From the NCBI GenBank assembly GCA_014529385.2, contig CM043969.1, positions 27,479,446 to 27,543,445 of the forward strand: DNA of 64,000 nucleotides. The letters run 5' to 3'. Shown one piece after another: positions 32,627 through 44,599 of the stretch. Both the position numbers and the translations under genes were made by a program. The DNA is from Adiantum capillus-veneris (Eukaryota > Streptophyta > Polypodiopsida > Polypodiales > Pteridaceae). The number at the start of each line of letters is the position of its first letter. The first letter of the stretch is position 1. The notes below the pieces were generated by a model. That model was not told the origin of the DNA, made no database searches, and saw nothing but the letters and a program-made list of their open reading frames with translations.

Positions 32627-33018
32627 CCTATTAGTCAAGAAGAAAAGAGAGAGAGAGATTCTGGAGAAAAAGAGAGACACACACATTTGGGGAGTGCAGA
32701 GAGAAAGCGAGACATATATTTTAAAAAAGAAGGTTTATTTTTCGAGTTTTAACACTATTTTTTTCTATTTTGGGGAGGAATTTCGCCTTTTCCCCTTGCC
32801 CTCAACCGCCATTTTTGAAATTGAAAATGGCCCGATATTAAGCTGAGACACATTTTTCCCGAACACTGTATGAACGTCTTCATGCTTTAGGGTAGGTTGA
32901 AAGAGGAGATACTCTCAAAATAATCAACTTGCACTATGTAGTCTCAAAGTTTGGACTTGCACGTAGGGTAAAGATCTAGCCGATGAGGAGAGTTGAACTC
33001 TAGACCTATTAGTCAAGA

Positions 33019-33072
<54 letters not shown>

Positions 33073-33560
33073 CCGGAAAAGAAGAGAGACGCACATTTGG
33101 GGGAGTGCAGAGAGAAAGCGAGACATATTTTGAAAAAGAAGGTTTATTTTTCGAGTTTTAACACTATTTTTTTCTATTTTGGGGCGGGATTTCACCTTTT
33201 CCCCTTGCCTTCAACCGCCATTTTTGGAATTGAAAACGGCACGATATTAAGCTAAGACACATTTTTTTCGAACTCTGTATGAACGTCTTCATGCTTTAGG
33301 GTAGGTTGAAAGAGGAGATACTCTCAAAATAATCAACTTGCAGTCTGTAGTCTCAAAGTTTGGACTTGCACACACTGTAAAGATGTAGCCGATGAGGAGA
33401 GTTGAACTCAAGACCTATTAGTCAACAAGAAGAGAGAGAGAGAGAGATTCCGGAGAAGAAGAGAGACACAGATTTGGGGGAGTGTAGAGAGACATACATT
33501 TCCCGAGAAGAAGAGAGACACACATTTGGCCAAGTCCCCAACTCTCCAAGTCCCCAAAGC
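32627..33560 (+). repeat. 409-bp tandem duplication (about 2.3 copies) holding truncated MITE and SINE-like pieces
   Basis: TGTATGAACGTCTTCATGC occurs at 32867 and 33276 (offset 409) with flanks colinear. Each unit contains a GAAGAGAGAC/(GA)n part, a 5'-truncated hAT MITE ending at 32868 and 33277, then a SINE-like box-B piece (GAGAGTTGAACTC...GACCTATTAG). A third, shorter start follows at about 33424. Confidence 0.8.
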
Positions 33561-33671
33561 GGACTCGGCCACATCTTGGCGATCATTGTCTCTAAATCAA
33601 TACGGGCCTGCTCCATTTCTCCCTCTTGCTTCAACCTTCAAAGTTCACGCACATCCTACAAGACATGAGGG

Positions 33672-33767
33672 GCTCTATTTTGGGCCGGAATTCCTCCTTT
33701 CCCCTTGCCCTCAACGGAGTTTTTGAAATTGAAAACGACACGATGAGACACATTTTTCCCGAACACT
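33672..33767. mobile_element. Truncated copy of the hAT-type MITE
   Basis: Only the 3' half remains, ending CATTTTTCCCGAACACT; a short deletion removes ATTAAGC seen in other copies. Confidence 0.75.
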
Positions 33768-34422
33768 AAAGAGAGACAGCCGTCGAGCACGGGCAGGGCT
33801 AAAGAAATAGATTTTCCCTAACCAAAAACATAAAGGAAAACTTGAGAGAGGCCGTCGAGCAGTAGCAGCTAGAGGCTTAGAGCTCGAGTAAGAGACTGTC
33901 GAGCTTTTAGGATAGGTGCCGTCTCTGTCAAGTCAAGGCATGTGCAAAGCATCAAAGTTTGCTCAAATATCCCCAAAATTTAGTCATAAATTCCTAGAAT
34001 GCATAAATTGCCTTCTTTTGCGAGGTATTTTGTGACAAATCACATGCTAAGCACTCAAAAAAGGATCTGAATTGTCAAAAAGGGAAAGATTAGAAAATTT
34101 TGAACAATCCAACAAAAATAGATACAAGGGTATTTTGGGAATTTTTGAAATTTGAGGGGTATTTTAGGAATTTCCACAAATTAGAGGGGTAGTCTGAAGA
34201 AATCAGTGATCTCCCTCTATGAGTGTCTCCTACTATTTAGTCTCCTCAAGAGGCTCTCCCTATGTCTATGCAGCTCCAATCAAAAAAGCCCAAGGCATCT
34301 CTGATCCTAATATCTCATTACTTTGGCCAGTGGTCCCAAACCCTCTCTGAATATCAGTGGAAGCAAAAGGTTTGAGGATAATAGGGGCCATGCCGCCGCC
34401 GAAGGCGACGCCGTTTTACTAG

Positions 34423-35897
34423 TATATATATATATATTAATTAAGGAGCAAACCATGGTCAAGAGAAAAAATACAAGTGCAATGATGTAAAACTTCGTTT
34501 AAAAAACTTACAAATTTCAAAGAAATGCTAGTATTTTTGGTTTGCTTCTTTGCAACGAGGACACTTCATGGCTTAATAAAAGAGGCATTCCCGAACACTA
34601 CTCACCTTATATGATTTTAGTTAGAGTTAACCTAATGATTTTATCACTTTCTTATTGTTTTAGAAAGCCATTGTGACCCTTTCACTTGTTTTTATTTGAG
34701 ATTTGTCAACATTTTCATGTTGGTATATGGTCATATATGCTACACAAGAATGCTTGCACTTATATAGACACTCTTCAAAAGCATGCACATAAACACTACC
34801 CTTTTTTCATGGTTTAAGGACGAGAAGATTGCTATATCCATGACCTTTGAAAAATATATAAATATATAGGTAGGCAAGCCCAACGTTGAGGCTATTTTTA
34901 AGCCTTTGGTGAGGGTTTGGCACAAGTGCAAATACATATGCAATAAGAGAAATACATTTTGTCATTGATAATAGCCCTTTTAAGGATATATCATTCCAAA
35001 AGACAATTGTATTTACCCACAAACCTTTAATGGGCTGCAAGATAACGTATTACACACTGAGATTCTACCATATCTTTACAACCTAAATAATACCAATGAT
35101 CTTAGGTCTATCATTTGTCTCAATCGGATGGGACAATCTACAATAACGACAGGTCATAATCTATTTACGGTGTATCAAAGATGTTGAGGGGTGGCATCTA
35201 TTTATATCTTAATTCTTTAAAGAAGAACTTGCTGGTTGTTCATCACTTAGAATTGGGAAGCTCATCTTGTGCATCTTCAAAATCACCTTTGTATCGTTAA
35301 AAAAATTGAAGTATCTGCATACAAAGGAGAAGATTGGTGGACTCCAAAATTAAGGATTCAACTATGCTTGCAATGGAGTTTTGTGTACCACAATTGTATG
35401 CACACCATTTTAATTTGCTGAAATTGCTCTTGAAAAGGAAAAACTTGAATGATCAACATGTTGTTGCTTATGCTACTCACTCAAGATATGATTGTGATCA
35501 TTTCATAAGTGCAGTCGCAGCAAAAGCATACATTTCAAAGCTGCAAAAAGCTTACTCGGTCTAGTTTTATGAAACAAACAAAAATCAGTAATTCATTCTA
35601 ATTCAAAGTGATTGTTATTGCAGGTCAAAGAAAGCCTCTAATGAGATCTGAGCGAGCAATGTGACTCTTGGGATCCTCAAAAAGATAAAGACTTACTGAT
35701 CATTCAACATTCTAAAGTCTTTGTAATCAGAACATCTAACAAATGATGTACTTAGGCCAAATAAGGAGATCTTTGATAAGATGAAGTGTCCTCTTGGGGT
35801 CACTCATTTGTACATTGACATAAGTTTTAGATTTATGTATTTTGTAATTGCAATGTACTCCATTTTTTTTTCAAATGAGCTTTTCTTTAGTGTTTAT
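34423..35897. other. AT-rich stretch without a recognised gene
   Basis: One 76-codon frame at 35334-35564 (KLLLKRKNLNDQHVVAYATH...) looks slightly gene-like but has no known domain. (TA)n at 34423-34440. Confidence 0.35.
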
Positions 35898-36115
35898 TAG
35901 TGTTCAGGAAAAACGTGTCTCAGCTTAATATCGTTCCGTTTCCAATTTCAAAAATGCTGGTTGAGTGCAAGAGGAAAAGGAGAAATTCCGCCCCAAAATA
36001 GAGAAAAATAATGTAAAAACTTGAAAAATACCCCTAATTTTCTAAAATTTCCTCTCTACAAACTCAAGGAAAGGAATTTTGTATGTTTGGAAAAATGATT
36101 TTTCCCGAACACATG
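35898..36115. mobile_element. Inverted copy of the hAT-type MITE
   Basis: Starts TAGTGTTCAGGAAAAA and ends TTTTTCCCGAACACATG, body in the opposite direction to the other copies. The 8-base flanks do not match, so the target duplication has decayed or the ends are off by a base. Confidence 0.8.
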
Positions 36116-36880
36116 GTGCCACTGTTTCTTCTTATGATTCGCACAAGTACGTCTTGACATAATAAAAGATTTCATTGATGTAAGAGTCTTTTCTCATTAC
36201 CATGGGATCGTTCTTGCTCAATGCTTCATAAAAATGTTGCTAAAAGACAACTGTCTAGAGTGATTGAAATGTACTTTAGGATACATCATGCATAGGATAT
36301 GACATTGAATGAAACATTTTCTTTAATATAATTGCTTCTTGATTGATGTTTTTTTTACTCCTGCGTCGCCTACCTGCCCTATGTGCTCTTCCATATTATC
36401 ACACGTCCCTTCCTCCTCTGTCCCTCAACTCGGATGACGCTGATGGAATCAACAAAGATTCCTTTTGTTTTACGAGTTCTTCGTAGCTGATACCACCTAT
36501 TGGTGGAGGATTTCTTAATATTTCAAACACACAAAACATCTTTTTTGAGATGGCACATGTCCTTGAAAATGCCTCCAGCATTTACAAAAAGGTTTCAATT
36601 GCCTCCACCAAAGAGCTACTACAAAAGAGTATCGATTCTTGAAATTAACGGTGTAATTCTTAAGAAGATCCAAATGCAGCATGGTGATGTTTTTCCAAAA
36701 TGGGGTAAGATTATGCATGTTGTGGAGAAAGCAATAAAGTGTGGTATTTGGTTTGCAAAGACGTGTCTAGAGCAATAATAGATTGAACAGAACTCAACGC
36801 ATTCTTGAGTTATACTTTCCTACTCATTATAGAATATTTCATGTTCTAACTGGGCAAGAGGCACGCCAAAAGACAAATGT
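36116..36880. other. Anonymous segment left of the Ty3 element
   Basis: A 92-codon + frame (36500-36778) with no recognised domain. No promoter or RNA gene identified. Confidence 0.3.
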
Positions 36881-38137
36881 TGTTAGCGTGCAAATGAGAA
36901 GGAAAACGAGTGCCTCTATAGCCTTGCACGAGTCACACCGTAGGAAGGAAGAACTATTGCACTGCCGAAAACACCTGTGATAAACACCTGTAGAGATTTA
37001 TGAAAAACCCTTCAAGCATGAGACACGCCCAATTTTATGAGAAATTGAGGACATCATGACAAAGCTCGTCAGTGGAGATGTTTGTAGAGTATCCATAGGC
37101 AAAAAACAGATTAAAGATGAAGAAGTTATGGCCGCTCAGAACCGGGGTGTTCTTTTCCTTGCTCAAAAAATGAGCTCTCTAAAAGTTGTGCAGGTGTTTC
37201 AGCTATTAAGATGGGGACTCCCTTATATTTTATTCCCCAAAAATCTTCTCTCTCTTCTTAGCCGACAAGGCTCTCTATCAAGGCATCTTTTAATTGGCTC
37301 GTTTTAGGCCTTTTTTGGGCAAAAATGAGGTGTAGGTGACCTTTTGACCAAAGGAATGGGGTGGGGACAAGTGACTCGGGCCCAAAAAAAGTTGCCAAGC
37401 ACCTGTCCAGCTGAGTGTGAACTCCCAAAATGCGCCCTTTCTCCCCCATGAGCCCATGAGCCCACGAGCCCCTCCATGGCAAGCCTTGAGAGCTCATGTC
37501 ACTTGGATACACCCATAATGGGCTCCCCCTTTAGGCTATATACCCCCCACTTTCCACTTTTCACTTTTCCCTTCCCATGTGGGATGACCCCCCCGCCACA
37601 TGGCACTTCCTCCACAAGCTTCCCAACTCCCTCATGTCCAAAAGTTTCCAGATTCTTCCCAAAGCATGAGAGCTTCTTGGACAACTTTCCTCAGTCATAA
37701 CTTGTTGCTCTGACCACCCAATGACACATTGTAACATACGGCTCAAAGCCCATCATCTTGGCTACATCTAGAATTCTTAAACCTCAGAATTTTTAATTCA
37801 AATTATCAAGTTGGCCTAGTTGCCCTTGTTGCATGCACGCGCAATCACCTTCTAAGTTGTGACCGCCCACTTTGGATGCTCATAACTCATGATGTACAAG
37901 TTCGATTCACGAGCTATACACGGCTGGAAATATTTATTAAAAAATATTTTTTGGAGACTTGAACAACCCAAAACATCAGCACCCAAGCTTGGAAAAATCA
38001 CACCTTTGTACATGAATTTTTATAGGGACACTTCCAAACCTTGCAAGGCTATGTACACATATATACGTGAGGCTAGTGGGCAAGCTTTTAGGCATGGCCT
38101 AGTGACTAAGTTATGCTCATCCAAAAAATACTTGACA
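36881..38137 (-). repeat. 3' LTR of the Tat-like element
   Basis: 1257 bp; on the - strand TGTCAAGTATTTTTTGG...ACGCTAACA, matching 2349-3557 inverted. Preceded on the - strand by GGCGGGGTTGGGAAGCTA, a plausible purine tract. Confidence 0.8.
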
Positions 38138-38169
38138 TAGCTTCCCAACCCCGCCTAGCCTGCTTGATC

Positions 38170-39592
38170 ATTCATGACAAGCAGAGGTTCCTAGGGTGAA
38201 CAACTACTACAACTCATTTCCAGAAATCTCATTTACATTCTTAGATGTCTCCATATTGTCTTCTTCTATTGATAGCATCTTATATGAAACAATTGTCATC
38301 AATCGTGCCAGATATTTCTTCAATCTGTAACCATTAACATGATAATTATGTTGTGCACCACTCAAATCTACCAACTAAAATGTACCATTATCAAACTTCT
38401 TTACAACAGTAAAAGGACCTTCCCATTTGATTTGATTTTTTAAAAAAAAGGTATTGTCTAACTTACTAATGTATCGCAACACCAGATCACCCTTTTCAAT
38501 TCCCTTATCTTGTATGCATTCATTAATCTTTAGCTGAGCCTTCTTTGTCACTTCCTTTTAGTCGCTCAAAGCTAAAACTCTTTCTAATTGCAAACATTGT
38601 AAATCCAACAACCTTTTCTGCCAAGTATCTCTTTGCTCTTCATCTCCCAATGACAATAACTTGAGTGAAGGAATATCCACTTCAATTGGCAATAAAGCTT
38701 CCTTGCCATAAACCAAGTCGTAAGAAGAAAATCTTGTGCTGGTTTTGACAAGTTCTGTAGACCCATAATGCACAAAGCAACTCTGAATCCCAAGTCTTCC
38801 CATGTTTCTAGGTCATCTTTATTAAGATCTTCACCAACTCTCAATTGAACCTTTCATTGAGACCATTGCATTGTGGATAATAAGGAGAACTGTTACTATG
38901 CTGTATATTGAGCTTCTCGCATAAGAAATCAAACATCTCTCCTCTAAATCCTAGTCCTCTTTAAGAAAGTAGCTCTAGGGGCACACCAAATTTGCAACAT
39001 ATATGCTCATAAATAAACTTCCCCGTTTCTTTATTGGTAATCTGTTTAACAGCCTTGGCTTCTGCCCATCGTGACAAATAATCCACTGTTGTCAAAATGT
39101 AAGCATTTCTTTTGTTAGTCATAGGTAAGGGTCCGATAGCATCAAGACCCCATTTTTCAAACACATCAAAAGCTAGAATTTTCTTTCGCAATTCGAGTTT
39201 AAAAATTCTCTTTCCCATCTTCTGGCAAGGTAGACACAACTTGTACCAATGATTGACAACCTGTTGAATGTTTGGCCATATATGCCTTCTTGCAAAATTT
39301 TATGCAACATGATCTTCATGGCAAAATGGCCTCCACAAGATCCTTCATGATTTTCTTTCAAAATCTTGTAAGTTTCTCCTTTCCAGGGCACACGATGCAA
39401 AACCATATCACTTCCTTTTTTGTAAAGCACATCATCAAGAATTTTGTATTTCTTGGCTTTTCTTATAACTGTATACTTTTTAGAGGATGGTAAACCTTCA
39501 GGTAGGACACTTGTCAACCAAAAATCCATCTCCTTTGATAACACTTCCCTCCCATGATATAAAGGGCATTTTCCCTCAATGCAAACACACAA
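38170..39592 (-). pseudogene. Ty3 integrase with C-terminal tail
   Basis: The N-terminal zinc region (39173-39592) shows a HEGSCGGHF-type stretch and CLPCQK. The core (38961-39239) has WGLDAIGPLP for the first Asp and VDYLSRWAEA. At the second catalytic position the codon after LLS is TAA (near 38961), where Asp is expected, then RGLGFRG; the Glu region reads CNGLNERFN. 38558-38844 and 38170-38540 hold the C-terminal part (WEGPFTV-like). The loss of the Asp makes it dead besides the shifts. Confidence 0.82.
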
Positions 39593-39680
39593 GCGATCAT
39601 TTCTTGGGCAGCATCATGAGATTCTTCATTTTGAGAGCATTGAATATGTTGCAAAATCCATGATTCAACCTTTTGAGCAA

Positions 39681-40100
39681 TTATTTCACCATGAAGAATA
39701 AATTCTTCAGTTTAGGATTCTTATTCTTCCATACTCCCAATACTTGCTTCATGACCAACAAGGCATCTCCTTTGATCTGCAAGTGTCTAATTCCCAACTG
39801 TAAACAAATGTGCAGAAAACCACCTTCAAGAGCCATGTACTTTGCTTCATTGTTACTTTTTGCATCAAGTTTCATCCCTTGTTTCCTTACAGGTTTTCCT
39901 TGTCCATCATAAATGACAATGCCTCCTGAAGTAACATCATGAATTCTTTGATAAGAGACATCGAAATATAACAATGAAGCATCGGGTATGGAAAGAGTCT
40001 CGACTTTCTTCTTTTGCACCACCTCTTCCTTAACCAAAAGAAGAGTGTCTTTATAAGTGATTAAATCTGCCAGGGTAGCCTGAGTACTTTCTTCCACCAA
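39681..40100 (-). pseudogene. RNase H-type domain of the Tat-like element
   Basis: YFDVSYQR, KSNNEAKYMALEGG and IKGDALLVMKQVLG are the D, E and D segments of RNase H. It lies between the RT/RNase H block and integrase, as the additional RNase H does in Tat elements. Confidence 0.8.
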
Positions 40101-40129
40101 AAAGGTGAACTAAAACTCTTGTAGTTCAA

Positions 40130-41346
40130 TAACCCATTTCATCACTGTTTTTGATATATTTGAATTATTGCACAGCTGAGGAGGTAATGAATAACTGGTG
40201 AGAAATGTGAATGAATTTTGTAGCAAGTAGTGTCTGAATTGTTTGAAGCATAAACCATATTGTCATCACAAATTCACTTTCAAAGAAATCTCTTTCATAA
40301 GGAGTTTTCACTCTGCTAACATAATGAACAGGAATTATATACTGAGATTCCTTCCGCTTTCATAGTAACATGGCCCCAATGGCATGATCTCCCACTGATG
40401 GGTTGCCATAAAACCCTTTTCCCATTCCAGAGCTTGCATAATGGGTAGTGTACTCAAAGCCTCTTTCACTCTGTCAAAAACATTTTCACAGTCACGAGAC
40501 CACTCCAAGGGATCATTCTTAGTTGTTTGCTGCAATGGATATAATAGATGTGATGCCAAAGGTATAATACAAGATAGATATTTAACCTTCTTTATGAAAG
40601 TGTCCAACTGTTTGGTATCTTTTGGATATGATAGCAACAACAAAGCTTTCACATTCTCTCGATCTGCTTCAATCCCATTTTTTGAAATCACATGTCCAAG
40701 AAGCTTCACCCGTGGCTGGGCCAAATGACATTTCTTAGGGTTGAACTGACCCCCGCATTCATCATACCTTGCAAAAATCATTTCAAGTTTTTGAACATGC
40801 TCTTTCCTTGAAATGTATACACAAAAATTATCGATGAATCCTTTGACAAACTCCCAAGGAACGGGGTAAGGGCCCAATCCACTTTTCTTTCAAATGCTCC
40901 CGGCCCATTTGTCAATCCAAATGCGGCAAAAGCAGAAACAATCCCATGGCGTGATAAAAGTAGTATTTTTTCTAATCTTCAAGAGCAAGGATAAGCTGTA
41001 AATATCCTAAATAACCATCACAAACACTGTATCTTTCAGAACCAGCCACTGTATCTAAAAATTGATCAATGAAAGAAAAAGGGTAACGATCTTTCTTGGT
41101 CACTGCATTTATTGGCTTGTAATCAACACGAACTCCCCAACATGCATCTTTCTTTCGAGTGATCACTACAAGGCTCACCCATTCATCATTATCTACTGGC
41201 ACAATGAACCCTGCATCCAAAATTTTATCCACTTCTTCCTTTAAAGCATTCATTTGCTCCTTACCCATCCTTCTTAATTTCTGCCTTATTGGCTTTGCCC
41301 TTTCAAGTAGTTCAATATTCACAGGATCTCCCACAAAACCCCTCAT
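40130..41346 (-). pseudogene. Ty3 reverse transcriptase (catalytic box altered) and first RNase H
   Basis: 41346-40972: GFIVPVDNDEW, VDYKPINAVTKKDRYPF and SVCDGYLGYLQ match fingers and palm. The catalytic box at about 40826-40845 reads KGFIDNFCVYIS, so the second Asp of [YF]xDD is Asn. FNPKKCHLAQ, LLGHVISKNGI and PLEWSRDCENVFDRVKEAL follow to 40441. A shorter RNase H region continues to about 40130 with stops. Reverse transcription would be abolished by the Asn change alone. Confidence 0.88.
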
Positions 41347-41905
41347 TTATTCATATGAGGTGATGAAAAAATTTGGAAACACGTCCAACATTGTTAGATA
41401 CCCCCTTCTTTCTCCATGTGCCAAATCAGTGATCAACATATTTTGCATCAACTCCTCAAGTTGCTCTAAACGGCTTGAAGCATTTATATTCCCTGACACT
41501 TGTAACATTTCACTCACTTCCATCTTCTCCTTGTCCAACAACAAGAATGACACCTCACCCTCATAACTGGAACTGGAAGCAGAGCTACTTTTTGAATCTT
41601 CAGAACTGTCTTCACTGGTAACTTCGGATTCATCATTCTCACTCACATCTTCTAGTGCCATAGGTTGCTTGGTAGTCATATCAAACACCCTCTTTTTACC
41701 CTTTGTACCATACACACAGATTGTGCACTTGCCCCAATCTTGCATAGCACCAACAGCTCTCAACCAAGGTCGTCCCAAAATGAGAAGAAAAGCTCCCAGG
41801 CCAGTTGGGCATAACATGAAAGTTTACTATAACCTTCACGTTAAAGACTTCAACTTCCAAATTCTTAATCAGCCCCAAACAATTTACTTTGGCATGATTT
41901 CCTAG
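41347..41905 (-). pseudogene. Protease C-terminal part and acidic linker of the Tat-like element
   Basis: CLGLIKNLEVEVFNVKV and then FLLILGRPWLRAVGA give the second half of a retropepsin; a Ser/Glu-rich linker (about 41500-41650) leads to RT. The first half lies at 45663-45790, beyond the MULE. Confidence 0.8.
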
Positions 41906-42760
41906 TTGAATATGTAAGGGGGTTTTTAATTTGCGAGTTTTTGATTTCGAGTCTTTTTTTTACAATTTGAACAATTTTTTGAGTTTTTTGAGCAGTCTCT
42001 CTCAAATGCTATCTAGTGTATATTTCTATCATTAGAGGACCCTATACAAGAGTTTTGGATGGGGAGAGATACTACAAAACCTAGAGAGAGAGTAATTATA
42101 TGTGTTGTCTTTAGGTAGAAAAAAATATAAAACCTGGTGAAAGAATAACTTCATTATCTTGAAACCTTAATATCTCAAAAGCCACTCTACACAAAGATAT
42201 CTATATGTGCATCAAGTCCACGCTCACCCCTACTCCACAAGTGGCTTGTGGCTAGTGTCCCCAACTATGTGCTCATGTCACGAACACCATCCCTCCCTTG
42301 ATTATTTGATCTTCATAGCAAGTATGATCCCTTCCTGTGGGGGGCGGCTTGAAGACAAGTACCTTGACCACATATTCCATTATATAGATGCGAGAATACT
42401 TAAGACCAAACTAAATATATGACATGCAGGAAACATACAAGATTCTATTGAGAAACACCTCCGTCCCAAAGGGAATGCCATACATATATCCTTGTGTGCT
42501 GCAATTAGCTATGTAATCCAAAAATTCATCCTTCTTGATAAGCTCCCACAACCATGCATGCAAACCAACTTCAAATTGTCTCAAATGCACTCCATAATTG
42601 CGTTCAATGAAGGGATCCCCAATGCTGCAACTGTGGCAGTTCCTTCAGGATGTCAAATCATGTAGGTCAAGGTAGCCTTCTTGGGCAATGGCAAAGACGA
42701 TAGGTATGTGAGCATGGAAAGGAAAATTAATCAAGTAGGGCCATTAAGGCTGACATAGAC

Positions 42761-42930
42761 AAAAGAAGAAGAAGAAAAAGAGAGTTTTAATGTCGTAGGA
42801 AATTATCCCAAGAGACCTTAAAGATCTAGCCGAAGATGAGAGTTGAACACAAGACCTGTTATTCAAGAGGGAAATGGCATAACCAATCTCACACACTTGG
42901 GTGATAGAGAGATAGAGTAAGAGTTGAGAC
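42761..42930 (-). repeat. SINE-like copy with tRNA-like head
   Basis: On the - strand GTGAGATTGGTTATGCCATT (box-A-like, D-loop TTGGTTA), then AGGTCTTGTGTTCAACTC (box-B-like), body TCTTTAAGGTCTCTTGGGAT, GACATTAAAACTCTC and (TTC)n tail at 42761-42782. This is the most complete copy of the family. Confidence 0.5.
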
Positions 42931-43249
42931 TTGAGAGAGAATTTCATAGGAAAGTAACAGAGCCAAAAAGGGGGCCCACGTACGTACACACAGAGGCTGG
43001 AAAGAAGTTGCACCACCTGGGGGTGTGACCGGGGCTGATTTGCAGACTTAGGGATGCTGGACAGAGCGCCCAGGTCCTTCCTGCTTCATGCAATTAGTGC
43101 AGAAGGTCTCAGTTGTATTCTAGATTGGACAATGTATGCCTGAATGGAGAAGTGCATGTGCTGAGAGTGAGGCCTTAAAGCGACCAGGTCATGGAAATTG
43201 CAATAGGATACTTGGTCCTGCTCTTCATGAGCCCGCAGCATGCATTTTA

Positions 43250-43513
43250 TCATTTTGTACGATACAATGAAAGAGCAGCGCGCGCGCTGCTCCTCACCAA
43301 AATGCCCACCGCGGTCTGGTCCACCAGCGTGAGCTGGAGACCCTTCTTTGCAAGAAAGTAGGCAGTGCAAGTGCCGATGGCTCCAACGCTCACCGCTTCC
43401 TTGTTTGCCATGCTCGCCCCTGCGTCTCCGGCTCCTCCTGCCTCGCCACAAAAATCCCCTCCATGCGTACACGCATTCACAGCGAAATGACTTGCACTCC
43501 TCCACATCAACAT
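43250..43513 (-). pseudogene. Captured fragment resembling a FAD-dependent oxidoreductase (DAO family), inside the MULE
   Basis: The - strand frame reads MANKEAVSVGAIGTCTAYFL then AKKGLQLTLVDQTAVG. This is the N-terminal Rossmann motif of DAO-type oxidoreductases (strand, Gly-rich turn, helix beginning IGTCTAYFLAKKG, strand LTLVDQ). The Gly-rich turn is shortened (V-G-A-I-G instead of GxGxxG), so FAD binding would be lost. After VDQTAVG the family similarity ends. The segment 43255-43500 is GC-rich in an otherwise AT-rich element, as expected of captured host DNA. Alternative: part of an old host gene beside which the MULE inserted, but the TSDs place it inside. Confidence 0.6.
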
Positions 43514-43539
43514 TGCTACTCACAATACTCACAAGTGGC

Positions 43540-43949
43540 ATTTCTTATGGGAAAAATTATGGTGTTAGCGTGCTAAGTCTCCTTGCTCGAAAGAAACATT
43601 ATGGTCACTACTACTACGTCAACAATTTTTTGCTCACAGCTATTACTTTTGCGAAACACTTTAAGTCTAACGGGCGTGTTGCTATTTGCCAATAACTCCA
43701 AATAGAGGGCCTCATTGGAGGTGGAGAGTGGACCTCTTGTTCCACTATGCCATAGCTTTTGCAGATGATAATTTTAGTTTATGGCTTCATATGACAAAAT
43801 ATGCACATCCATGCCATTACACCAATAATCTAACCATTCTACATACAAATATTGACATGCTTATTAGATCACGTATTTCAAGATAGTATTATTGATACAT
43901 GAGTTTACCAACACACACACACCCACTCACACACACAACATATCTATAT

Positions 43950-43950
<1 letters not shown>
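43540..43950. other. MULE interior, no coding recognised
   Basis: Sequence similar in inverted form occurs at 44460-44590 (GCATGGATGTGCATATTTTGTC / GCCATAAACT versus 43730-43815), so the TA/GT block is flanked by an inverted repeat of about 120 bases. Confidence 0.5.
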
Positions 43951-44394
<444 letters not shown>

Positions 44395-44599
44395 CTCATG
44401 TATTAATATATCTATGCTGTAAATACTTGAATCTATAAGCATGTCAATATTTGTATGTAGGAATGTTTAGATTTATAGGTGTATGCATGGATGTGCATAT
44501 TTTGTCATATGAAGCCATAAACTAAGATTAGTCATCTCAAAAGCTATGCATAGTGAACAAGAGGTTCACTCTCCACCTCCATAAAATGGATTTCCCCCA

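Larger units (their letters stand above)
30318..34422 (+). mobile_element. Helitron-like non-autonomous unit
   Basis: The left edge reads A|TCTATACTAATAG, the usual plant Helitron 5' TC start. The right edge is a GC-rich hairpin (34392-34412, GCC..GGC arms around GAA) then CGTTTTACTAG|T, a canonical CTRR end before T, with no target duplication expected. No Rep/helicase coding lies inside. A second TCTATACTAATAGATAATGG start is at 31392, so the unit may instead be 31392-34422, or two units nested head to tail. The interior is filled with (GA)n arrays, hAT MITEs and SINE-like pieces. Confidence 0.55.

Noticed and set aside
35334-35564. 76-codon frame as a gene
   Set aside because: Slightly gene-like residues but too short, no domain, no flanking exon evidence; left as a note only.
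43562-43575. GTGTTAGCGTGCTAAG as the missing 5' LTR end of the Ty3 element
   Set aside because: Shares only about ten bases with the LTR end at 36881 and no further similarity.
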